Under the pieces are notes generated by a model. It saw only the letters and a program-made list of their open reading frames with translations. It had not been told where the DNA came from and ran no database searches. A stretch of 33,726 bases of DNA from a virus, in the IMG/VR virus record IMGVR_UViG_3300009158_000014, positions 1-33,726 of that record, one strand, 5' to 3'. Shown here piece by piece: positions 15,428 to 22,070 of this stretch; the stretch's first letter is position 1; each line of letters begins with the position of its first letter. Made by a program: the position numbers and the translations under genes.

Positions 15428-17338
15428 TTATGCGTTTACGAAACCGGGGTCAGGAACTTGACGCGTGTCCACTAGGCGTTGACGCGCTCCGTTGTGCTTG
15501 GCAATAGCGGCTGGGTCTATCGTCCCGTTCGGGCGTGTCCAACGCTCGCGCAACGCCTCGGCGGCGGGGACGGGGATGATGGCGCAGCGACAGTTGCTTA
15601 CGACTATACTGTCAGCAAGAAGAATGCCGCTGCTACTACGGAAGTCATACACATGGCCAGACCAATCAGAAACAACATCGACATCGACGACATCGTCAAG
15701 CGTTACCGCGCTGGCGAAAGTACCAACCAAATCGCCAAATCTGTCGGCGTTTCTCGCAATGCAATCGACGTGCGGCTCAAGCGTCGCGGCGTTCATCTCC
15801 GCACGCAAGGGGAGTCCGAATTGTTGAAATGGAGCCGGATCAAACAAGATCCTGCCGCTATCAAGCGTCAATGCGGAGCCGCTTGGGCTGCTATCAAGGG
15901 TCGGGCGCAGGGCATTGAATGGCTTACCAATCGTGCCAAGTCCCGCTCTCGGCGAACTAGCCCGGACGAGCTGCCGCTCCTTGATGCCATCCGTGCGCTC
16001 GGCGTTGACGGTATCGAACACCAGCACGCGGTCGGCCCATACAACCTCGATTTCGCCCTGCATGGAAAGCGCGTCGCCATAGAACACATGGCGGGAAGTC
16101 TTCGCATTGACAGTCGTTGCGGCTACAGCCTTCGCCGCAAGCGTGTCGAATACCTGCAGGGCTGTGGGTGGCAGGTGGTCGCCCTTGTCGTTTCCGGATC
16201 GTTCCGCCGGGTTCATGGCGTTGCCGCTGCGGCGCAGCATCTTGTCGCCAACCTTGACAGCATAAGCAGGCAACCATCCTCGGCTGGTGAGTATTGGGTG
16301 GTTGGCTGTCGCTGTGACAGTATGACCAGACCGCGTATTGAGGTTTACCAACGCTCCGCGATATAGCGAACGGAAGCCGATATCGACCGCTCCTTCAACG
16401 GGTTGCCATCCGGGGAAGCAGTTGAACCCCAACGGCGGGGCAATCCCAAGGCGGTCGAAGTCTGCCATCGTCCCAACGTAGCCGTCAAAGGCTCGATGCG
16501 TGTCCCGCGTGCGCGGGTCTTTGGTGGCGCTGAATTGCACCAGCGGGACGAACGCCTGCACCCGCTCATCGCGTAGGACTTCGGCGCTGCCCTCGGTCAT
16601 GGCGCGGTTCGTGTTTGTCCGTAGGACGGTTTCAAGGCGGGAGGACGTTAGCCCTGTCCCGGTCATCAGTTGGGCGGTGGTCACGAAGTCGCCAAGGTTC
16701 ATGGTCTTGATGAGCTTGCCGACCACGCTCTTGGTGGGGCGCTCTTCGATGACCTGCGCGATCAGTTCCTGCACCATGCGCGTCTGAGCGGGGTTCATAG
16801 CGGTGACGAAGAAGGTGGTATCAACGATCCGCTTGACCCGGGAGATAGCGCCTTGCGGCCCCCTTGTAACACCGCGTAACAACGAATCGAGGATCGGGGA
16901 TTGCTTGCGGAGGTCAGGAAGGGCGTTTTCGCGCTCGTGGTCGGTCACGTCCCCGGCGCTGGCGGCTGCTGCCTTAATGAGCAGCTCCCAGTCGGCGCGT
17001 GAGATTGGGACGCGCTTCCTGAACCAACCTGTGATCGGAGCCATCCATTTCGTCCCGAAGCCCTCAAGGGAGATCGGTACGTCTCGGTCAAACTTGACCG
17101 CGTCCCCATCGTCCAGCATTCCTTCGATAGCACCGTCAGGGATCTTGGCGGTGTCTACCGTGTCACGCGCCCCGAACAACCACGATGCCATCAGGAGCGC
17201 CGCAGTTGCCTCGTGGAACTCTGCCCACGCGGCAAGAGCATCTTCGCCCCTGACCTGAGCCGCAACCGCTCGGCGGTACGCCTGCTGCGACTGGCGCAAG
17301 ACTTTGCGGAGGTGCTTGTCGAGGTTGGCTTTGGTCAT
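15428..17338 (-). CDS. Head morphogenesis protein (Mu gpF / SPP1 gp7-like) interrupted by an intein
   Basis: 636 aa precursor. ATG at 17338, overlapping the portal stop. The N-extein (1-306) is helical and contains the family segment TGLTSSRLETVLRTNTNRAM, then SATKDPRTRDTHRAFDG and PPLGFN. The C-extein (583-636) begins CRCAIIPVPAAEALRERW. Joining them restores GFN-CRC, the conserved NCRC-type signature of gpF/gp7 minor head proteins, giving a 360-aa product of normal family length. Residues 307-582 are a Hint-type intein (separate entry). These proteins sit inside or at the vertex of the capsid and help DNA ejection or assembly. The gene follows the portal, as in Mu and SPP1. Without splicing the signature is broken, so function should require the intein to be active. 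Confidence 0.9.
   Translation of the reverse strand: MTKANLDKHLRKVLRQSQQAYRRAVAAQVRGEDALAAWAEFHEATAALLMASWLFGARDTVDTAKIPDGAIEGMLDDGDAVKFDRDVPISLEGFGTKWMAPITGWFRKRVPISRADWELLIKAAAASAGDVTDHERENALPDLRKQSPILDSLLRGVTRGPQGAISRVKRIVDTTFFVTAMNPAQTRMVQELIAQVIEERPTKSVVGKLIKTMNLGDFVTTAQLMTGTGLTSSRLETVLRTNTNRAMTEGSAEVLRDERVQAFVPLVQFSATKDPRTRDTHRAFDGYVGTMADFDRLGIAPPLGFNCFPGWQPVEGAVDIGFRSLYRGALVNLNTRSGHTVTATANHPILTSRGWLPAYAVKVGDKMLRRSGNAMNPAERSGNDKGDHLPPTALQVFDTLAAKAVAATTVNAKTSRHVFYGDALSMQGEIEVVWADRVLVFDTVNAERTDGIKERQLVRASSPRAGLGTIGKPFNALRPTLDSSPSGSALTLDSGRILFDPAPFQQFGLPLRAEMNAATLEPHVDCIARNADRFGDLVGTFASAVTLDDVVDVDVVSDWSGHVYDFRSSSGILLADSIVVSNCRCAIIPVPAAEALRERWTRPNGTIDPAAIAKHNGARQRLVDTRQVPDPGFVNA
15605..15649 (+). 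promoter_or_regulatory. -10-like box and Shine-Dalgarno site for antisense endonuclease
   Basis: TATACT (15605-15610) matches the -10 consensus in five of six positions, and GGAAG (15640-15644) lies eight bases before the ATG at 15653. No convincing -35 is seen. Both lie within the intein DNA, so the element would move with its own expression signals. Confidence 0.45.
15653..16366 (+). CDS. Vsr/DUF559-like homing endonuclease with HTH, encoded antisense within the intein
   Basis: 237 aa from the ATG at 15653 (the frame is open back to 15479, but this start has a ribosome binding site). Residues 10-46 form a helix-turn-helix (IDDIVKRYRAGESTNQIAKS, then VGVSRNAIDVRLKRRGV). Residues 104-185 match the Vsr/DUF559-type nuclease layout: SPDELPLLDAIRALG (Glu106), EHQHAVGPYNLDFAL (Gln123, Asp133), KRVAIEHMAG (Glu144), then RRKRVEYLQGCGWQVVALVV. 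The whole gene lies inside the intein (15593-16420) and each codon is the exact reverse complement of an intein codon. HTH and nuclease core coincide with the central linker of the intein; only the ends overlap the Hint blocks. Probably makes the cut that drives homing into intein-free gpF genes. A chance antisense ORF is the alternative, but two ordered domains make it unlikely. Confidence 0.8.
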   Translation: MARPIRNNIDIDDIVKRYRAGESTNQIAKSVGVSRNAIDVRLKRRGVHLRTQGESELLKWSRIKQDPAAIKRQCGAAWAAIKGRAQGIEWLTNRAKSRSRRTSPDELPLLDAIRALGVDGIEHQHAVGPYNLDFALHGKRVAIEHMAGSLRIDSRCGYSLRRKRVEYLQGCGWQVVALVVSGSFRRVHGVAAAAQHLVANLDSISRQPSSAGEYWVVGCRCDSMTRPRIEVYQRSAI

Positions 17339-18828
17339 CGCTTGCGCTTGCGGACGGCGGCTACCTTCGGCGCTTCAGGGGCTGGCTCGTCGCCCTCGCT
17401 CTCGTTGCCCTGCCCAAGCATGGCGGAGAGCGGGTTGCTCGATGCGCCCGCGCTGCCAGCGGCTTGACCGCCGAGGACGGATTCCCCGTCTTCTGGGTCG
17501 GACAGACCAAGGAGGTCGCGGACTTCGCGCTCGCTGACGCGGCCACCCATTTGGATGAACGTCTGAATCGCTTCCAGCCGCTCCTTGGGGTTCGGACGCT
17601 CCGGGGCAAAGACGAACCGAATGCGGCGTGCGTCCTCTTCGGAGGCTCCGAGCATCCCAGCAATGATGCGAACGAGGTCGGTGGTCAGGCTCTCCGCGAG
17701 GCAATCCGCGTGATAGCGGATAACGCGAGAAAGGGTATCGGCGTGGAGGTCGGCAACGCCTGACCCCATACCCGTCCCGCCAGCCTCGCTCGAGAGCGAC
17801 TGACCGAGGATGGCTTCCTTGAGTTTGCCTGAGAGCCAGTTCACCAACTCCATGAAGATCTGAGCGCGGCCACCGTTCGCGTCCTTGATGTCGATGTCGT
17901 ACATGGACTCGGTCGGCGAAATGCGGGGCAGGACGACCGAGTTGTCATTGACCAAGTTCTGCAAGATGGTCATCATCTCGCTCTTGGCGGCATCGTTCCC
18001 TGCTGGGTAGTACCCAACGCGGATGCCAAGGGCGTACCGCTCCACATAGGCGGCGGCGTTCTGTAGGACTTCCTGCTTCAGGAGCCAGATGTACCAACAG
18101 ACATCTCGCGCACCTACGCCACGGTAAACCGTCTCGGCGCTGTTCGGGTCGATGAAGTTAGGCGCGGTGGTGAAGACGCGGTGCAGGACAATGGCGCGGC
18201 GTTCGTTGTCATCGAACAGGTGGACGAGCGAGTCAAAGCCGAGGTCGGTGACGGATGCTTGATTGATGTAGGCGCTACCAACGCGCATCGCCACGTTCCC
18301 GGTCTGGTCAAAGGCAAGGGTATCGGAGGCGAGCGGGAGCCATTCGCGGATGCGTACCCCAAGGCGCGGGTCGCGGTCGTAGACCACGTTCACGGCGCTG
18401 CACCCGTACCAGACGGCTTCGTGCAGAGAGCGGAACATATCGCTACGGCGCGGGGCTGCGCTGATGATCTCGGCAATGCGCTCGGCGAGCTTGACGAGGC
18501 GGGGTTCTGATTCGTCGTCGGAAAGGACGTTCCACTCCAACCCGGCAAGGGTGACGAGCAGGGAGCGCAACACGCCCTCAATGTCCGCGTCCGCACGCAT
18601 CATCGCTTGATAGTTTGGGTCAAGGCGGTAGGCGAGGCTGGAGTTCCGCAGCATCAGGCTGGCGGTGCGGAAGAACGTCCGCTGCACTTCCACGGGCATG
18701 GCGAGCGGCCCGGTCAGTCCACGATCAATCGGAGGCGGCAGCGGCTTGCGCGGTCGCTTGGTTGGTGGCAATCCTGCGCCGGGGATCGACTGACGTTGCG
18801 AGAGCGGGTTGTTAATCGGGTCGGGCAT
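17335..18828 (-). CDS. Portal protein (DUF935, Mu gp29-like)
   Basis: 497 aa from the ATG at 18828, which overlaps the upstream stop (TGATG); a longer in-frame start inside the upstream gene is not needed. Family marks in order: DPNYQAMMRADADIEGVLRS, a strand LAGLEWNVLSDDE, LHEAVWYGCSAVNVVYDRD, then YVERYALGIRVGYYPAGND and KLKEAILGQSLSSEAGGTG. Forms the dodecameric DNA channel at one capsid vertex and docks terminase. The Pro/Ala-rich C-terminal end is variable. Terminase lies upstream and the gpF-like protein follows, the usual packaging order. Confidence 0.9.
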   Translation of the reverse strand: MPDPINNPLSQRQSIPGAGLPPTKRPRKPLPPPIDRGLTGPLAMPVEVQRTFFRTASLMLRNSSLAYRLDPNYQAMMRADADIEGVLRSLLVTLAGLEWNVLSDDESEPRLVKLAERIAEIISAAPRRSDMFRSLHEAVWYGCSAVNVVYDRDPRLGVRIREWLPLASDTLAFDQTGNVAMRVGSAYINQASVTDLGFDSLVHLFDDNERRAIVLHRVFTTAPNFIDPNSAETVYRGVGARDVCWYIWLLKQEVLQNAAAYVERYALGIRVGYYPAGNDAAKSEMMTILQNLVNDNSVVLPRISPTESMYDIDIKDANGGRAQIFMELVNWLSGKLKEAILGQSLSSEAGGTGMGSGVADLHADTLSRVIRYHADCLAESLTTDLVRIIAGMLGASEEDARRIRFVFAPERPNPKERLEAIQTFIQMGGRVSEREVRDLLGLSDPEDGESVLGGQAAGSAGASSNPLSAMLGQGNESEGDEPAPEAPKVAAVRKRKR

Positions 18829-19070
18829 CAGGATTTCTCGTATGCAAGGGCTTTGATCTGGTCTACCGTCATGCGCTTGACAACGCCGTTTGGCTGCTTC
18901 ACCTCGTAGGAGGTTTGCCACGTTGGCGGGTTGGTCTGCCCGCTGCGGAAGTCAAGCGTATACCCGAGGCGCTTGAGTGCCGCTTCGGCTTGGTCGATGG
19001 TCAGCTTGCGCTTGCTTGTCGGCAGGGCGAAGATGCCCAGTCGGCGCATGATCGCCTTGCGCTGGCTCAC
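18828..19070 (-). CDS. Small basic protein, 80 aa
   Basis: GTG start at 19070 overlaps the upstream stop (GTGA), and the stop overlaps the portal ATG, so it is tightly coupled on both sides. The N-terminus (SQRKAIMRRLGIFA) resembles the starts of the two RPGAK-motif proteins (KEIAARLGFAA, DIEKRLGFAAQ). The rest is a small alpha/beta unit (IDQAEAALKRLGYTLDF, then PNGVVKRMTVDQIKALAYEK). Function unknown; perhaps a detached domain of the neighbouring repeat-motif protein. Confidence 0.7.
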   Translation of the reverse strand: MSQRKAIMRRLGIFALPTSKRKLTIDQAEAALKRLGYTLDFRSGQTNPPTWQTSYEVKQPNGVVKRMTVDQIKALAYEKS

Positions 19071-20185
19071 GCTTTCGCCTTCACGCCGGGGCGGGCAAAT
19101 CTGTGACCCCCTGCAATCTCTAGCCTTTGCTGAAACTTTTGACCCTGCGGGGTTGCTTTTGAACCTGCGGAAAGTTGACGGTAAAGTTTTGCGGCATTCA
19201 ATGCCACCATCACCGTGTCGGTTGGTTGCGAATACTCAGCATCCAATTTAAGCAACAAGGCGCGGTCTTTCCTTGCGGATGGCTTGTCTGTAATGGCTTG
19301 CCCACTTGCGCCTAGCGACGAATACAAAGTTTCCAATTCAGGAACCCGAAGACCAAACGTAGACTTCGCGCCGGGGCGGGCAAAGCCCTTGTATGGCTTA
19401 GACAGATCCAAGATTTGAACCCGGAACGAATGCCAACCTGCTGCCGCTGCACGCTTCTTGACATCTTCCATCTGGGCAGGAGTCTTGGCTTGCGTTGAGA
19501 GAACCTTCTCATGCAGGCGATCAGTCTCGCCCTTGGGCAATCCCCAAAGCACATATTCCTTTTCAAACTTCGCCTTCGCGCCGGGGCGGGCGGCGGTGGT
19601 GCTAGGAATACGCCATGAGCCTCCGCTGTATCGAAGTCCTTGGTCATACGCCTTTTGGTATCCGCGTTCGTACTCTTCAATTCCGTTCCAAGATTCTTCG
19701 TGCGTAGTGTCGTACCTCTCCCAGCCGTTCCCTTGATTTACCTCTACGGCTATATATCCGTTGTGCAGTTTTTTCGTGCGGAACTGAGGCTTTGCAAACT
19801 TCGCCTTCGCGCTAGTGCGGGCAAAATGAAGTCTTGTGACTGGATATTTCTTCATTCCGGATTCGGCTTTTTCCGCTTCAGCTTCAACCTTTGCGCGAGC
19901 GGCATCGTTTGGCGCATTGCGCCAAGCCTTGTCCCATGCGTCGTGTCGTGCCAGCGCGGACTTCGCGGCTGCTTTACCTGCTGCCATAATTGCGCGGTCT
20001 TCGCTGGTAATTTGATACTGCGAGTTACTTGAAATCCTTTTGCCTGCTGCGTCACTAGCCGCCAAGGCGGCGTATTCGGAATTAGTAACGGCTAGGTAAC
20101 CTACGTTCTTTTTTGGGGCGGCCATCTCAGCCTTCACGCCTTGCGCCGCGAATCCCAAACGCTTCTCGATGTCTTGCTTGCTCAT
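19067..20185 (-). CDS. Multi-domain protein with RPGAK motif repeats
   Basis: 372 aa from the ATG at 20185 (AAAGGA upstream; a TTG at 20212 is less likely). Motifs: FAAQGVKAEMA (12-22), FARTSAKAKFA (121-131), AARPGAKAKF (198-207), FARPGAKSTF (268-277), and FARPGVKAKA as the last ten residues. They separate small unrelated segments: a helical Ala/Lys-rich one (30-120), one with HNGYIAVEVNQGNGWERYDT, one with EYVLWGLPKGETDRLHEKVL, and a helical one (278-362). Basic, Ala/Lys-rich and encoded between terminase and portal. It could be a polyprotein of internal capsid or DNA-binding peptides cut at the motifs, or a product of module shuffling at the repeats. No enzyme is recognised. Confidence 0.78.
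   Translation of the reverse strand: MSKQDIEKRLGFAAQGVKAEMAAPKKNVGYLAVTNSEYAALAASDAAGKRISSNSQYQITSEDRAIMAAGKAAAKSALARHDAWDKAWRNAPNDAARAKVEAEAEKAESGMKKYPVTRLHFARTSAKAKFAKPQFRTKKLHNGYIAVEVNQGNGWERYDTTHEESWNGIEEYERGYQKAYDQGLRYSGGSWRIPSTTAARPGAKAKFEKEYVLWGLPKGETDRLHEKVLSTQAKTPAQMEDVKKRAAAAGWHSFRVQILDLSKPYKGFARPGAKSTFGLRVPELETLYSSLGASGQAITDKPSARKDRALLLKLDAEYSQPTDTVMVALNAAKLYRQLSAGSKATPQGQKFQQRLEIAGGHRFARPGVKAKA
19364..19380. repeat. 17-bp dispersed repeat encoding RPGAK motif
   Basis: Identical to 15127-15143 and 19574-19590; encodes the motif at residues 268-277 of the enclosing protein. Confidence 0.85.
19574..19590. repeat. 17-bp dispersed repeat encoding RPGAK motif
   Basis: Identical to 15127-15143 and 19364-19380; encodes the motif at residues 198-207 of the enclosing protein. 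Confidence 0.85.
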
Positions 20186-20225
20186 GTGGTTCCTTTGTTG
20201 AGTAGTCCGCAAGCATCGTACCGAT

Positions 20226-21692
20226 TCAACCGAACATTCTGCGCTTGACTGCGCGAGAATCGAACATCCTGCTCGTGTCGGTCGCCACGGTGACCGCGCC
20301 GCCTGAGGTCACCACCGTCCCGCTCGACGCTGCGGTGCAGAGGTCAACGATGCAATCGACCGTGTCGTCGTGACTGCCAGCGGGGAACGCGAGCATTTCG
20401 TCAAGGGTGGAGCGGAAGTCGGCGTGAACTTGCCCATCATGGTTCTGCGGGAACAGGAGCTTGCCCTGCTCAACGAACGGCTGGGCGGCGGCTGCGCGTA
20501 AATGCTTGTCGGCGGTGCGGGTCACGGCGATTGTGGGCTGGCGGCAGTCTTGGCGAAACTGGTCGAACACGCCCTTCTGCGGCCCGTTCGCTTCCGCTAG
20601 CACCATGCCCACGCCTCGGCGCTCGACAAGGTCTTTCGCCATGCGGGCGAAGTCGGGGAAGGACTCACGGACGCGGAGGATGTCGGTGAGGTACAGGTTG
20701 CGGGCTTGGTCAACCTCCCCAACGATGCAGACCGAGTAGTCGGGGTCGTCGCGCTCTTGGCGCTTCTTTCCGTAGCCCCAGTCGATGGCGGCGACCGTGC
20801 GCGTGCCGAGGGGGACTGTGCCGGAGCGGTAGTACCGCGTCCATTCCGGTCGAAAGATCAGGAGGTCGGAGGACAGCGGAACGAGTTCGTAGGCTCTGGC
20901 ATATGCCATCGGCCCCATCTCGCGGCGCTTCTGGTCGAGGATCTCAGGCGTGAACACGCTTGCCCACGGGCTAATCAGTCCCCGGCAAGGCTCGCGCAAG
21001 AGCGTGCCAGCGCGTTCGCATTCGCGCCTCCAGTCGGCGGTAATGTCGTCCGTATGGAAGGGGGTCGCCGTGCGCCAAATGCGGGCGGGGTGCTTGGCGC
21101 TTGGGTCAAGCATGGGGAGCCAGATGTTGTTCATGGCTTCCTTGACCTGTGCGCGGAGGGTCGGCTGTAGAACGGCGTTGCGTAGGTCGCAGATGTCATC
21201 CGGCCACAAGACATCGGCGCGTCCGCCCGTGCGCCCGAAGATGCCGGAGGCTTGGACGGAAGGGTCACGCCTCGCCCCTACCCCGGGCGCGGTGATCGAC
21301 CACGCCATCACGGTGTCTTCCCCGGGCTTGAGTTCAACGTGCGGGAAGGTGGCGCGGTAGATGGGGCTACGGATGATGTCACGCAGGAAGCGGGATGTGG
21401 CGCTTGCGGCTTCGTCGTTCTGCCCAATCAGCTTAAACCGTGTCGCTGGGCGGCGACCGAGCCACCATGCGGCAAGGTAGGTGAGGGTCGAGGTCTTGGC
21501 GTGTCCTCGGGGTAGTTCCGCGTACCAACTATGGTGCTTCAGCCCGTGCGCGAGCAGACTGCGCTGAAGGTCGGAGACGGGCTTGCCGAGGCACAAGGCC
21601 AAGAACGCTGCCGGGTTCTCTCGCGCTGCGGCGACCGCTTGCTCCGGGGTCAGGCTTTGCGCTTTGGTTTTCGCTTTGGCTTTGGAAGGCAC
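20226..21692 (-). CDS. terL: Terminase large subunit
   Basis: 488 aa with a GTG start at 21692 that overlaps the small-subunit gene by 43 bases. ATPase part: ELPRGHAKTSTLTYLAAWWL carries a Walker-A-like PRGHAKT, and GRADVLWPDDICDLRNA the Walker B aspartates. Nuclease part: VAAIDWGYGKK and a late HDDTVD, the acidic residues of RNase-H-like terminase nucleases. It translocates and cuts concatemeric DNA at the portal. A very basic N-terminus (KAKAKTKAQ) is unusual. Packaging type cannot be told from this; no cos-like site was identified. Confidence 0.92.
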   Translation of the reverse strand: MPSKAKAKTKAQSLTPEQAVAAARENPAAFLALCLGKPVSDLQRSLLAHGLKHHSWYAELPRGHAKTSTLTYLAAWWLGRRPATRFKLIGQNDEAASATSRFLRDIIRSPIYRATFPHVELKPGEDTVMAWSITAPGVGARRDPSVQASGIFGRTGGRADVLWPDDICDLRNAVLQPTLRAQVKEAMNNIWLPMLDPSAKHPARIWRTATPFHTDDITADWRRECERAGTLLREPCRGLISPWASVFTPEILDQKRREMGPMAYARAYELVPLSSDLLIFRPEWTRYYRSGTVPLGTRTVAAIDWGYGKKRQERDDPDYSVCIVGEVDQARNLYLTDILRVRESFPDFARMAKDLVERRGVGMVLAEANGPQKGVFDQFRQDCRQPTIAVTRTADKHLRAAAAQPFVEQGKLLFPQNHDGQVHADFRSTLDEMLAFPAGSHDDTVDCIVDLCTAASSGTVVTSGGAVTVATDTSRMFDSRAVKRRMFG

Positions 21693-22069
21693 TTGGGAGG
21701 CTGGATCTGGTTGAGGCTTTGAGCGACTGCGTCAAGGGCTTGATCTCCGAGGTCGTGCAGGATCTCGACCCGGTCGGTCGGCGTACCAGCGTCAAGGCGA
21801 GTCATTCGATCCTCTTCCTTGGCTGCATCAAGCGCGAGGCGTTCAACCGAAATGATGGTGGCGGAGGCTCGCGCAACATCGCGGGACTTGGATTCCGAAT
21901 TGGCTAGTACCCGCGAGGCGCGGCCGACGATGGCTTGCTTGATGACGGGGTCAATCGACCAACCTGCGCGAATTGCTGCCATGACCATGCGAAGATCATT
22001 GCGAGGCCTCCCCTCCCCCTCCCAGCGGGATGAGTCGATTGGCGATTGCATTTCCTTCTCCTTTGACAT
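21650..22069 (-). CDS. terS: Terminase small subunit-like protein
   Basis: 139 aa from the ATG at 22069, one base after the methyltransferase stop and preceded by GAGGAAG. A helical region GRPRNDLRMVMAAIRAGWSI then DPVIKQAIVGRASRVLANSE resembles small terminase DNA-binding domains. A coiled-coil centre (VARASATIISVERLALDAAK) would oligomerise. The basic end (KCLPKPKRKPKRKA) overlaps the large-subunit start. Position directly before terL is the main support. Confidence 0.75.
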   Translation of the reverse strand: MSKEKEMQSPIDSSRWEGEGRPRNDLRMVMAAIRAGWSIDPVIKQAIVGRASRVLANSESKSRDVARASATIISVERLALDAAKEEDRMTRLDAGTPTDRVEILHDLGDQALDAVAQSLNQIQPPKCLPKPKRKPKRKA

Positions 22070-22070
22070 C

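Larger units (their letters stand above)
15593..16420 (-). mobile_element. Intein in gpF-like protein (276 aa)
   Basis: Intein residues 1-276 equal precursor 307-582. Block A starts at Cys307 (CFPGWQPVEG), block B is VTATANHPIL with Thr344 and His347, block F is GHVYDFRSSSGILLADS, and block G ends VVSN before extein Cys583. Terminal Asn and +1 Cys are present. The penultimate residue is Ser instead of the usual His, which may slow or alter the C-terminal cleavage. Between the Hint halves lies a ~180-residue stretch (about 367-546, bases 16240-15701) that resembles no known endonuclease on this strand; the opposite strand there encodes one. Insertion at an invariant, functionally essential motif is typical of inteins. 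Confidence 0.88.

Noticed and set aside
15479-15652. N-terminal extension of the antisense endonuclease
   Set aside because: The ATG at 15653 has a Shine-Dalgarno site and begins the HTH region; the extension reaches outside the intein into extein DNA and reads as antisense of the C-extein.
20706-21170. 154-aa plus-strand ORF opposite terminase
   Set aside because: Antisense shadow of a well-supported terL; no motif and no ribosome binding site.
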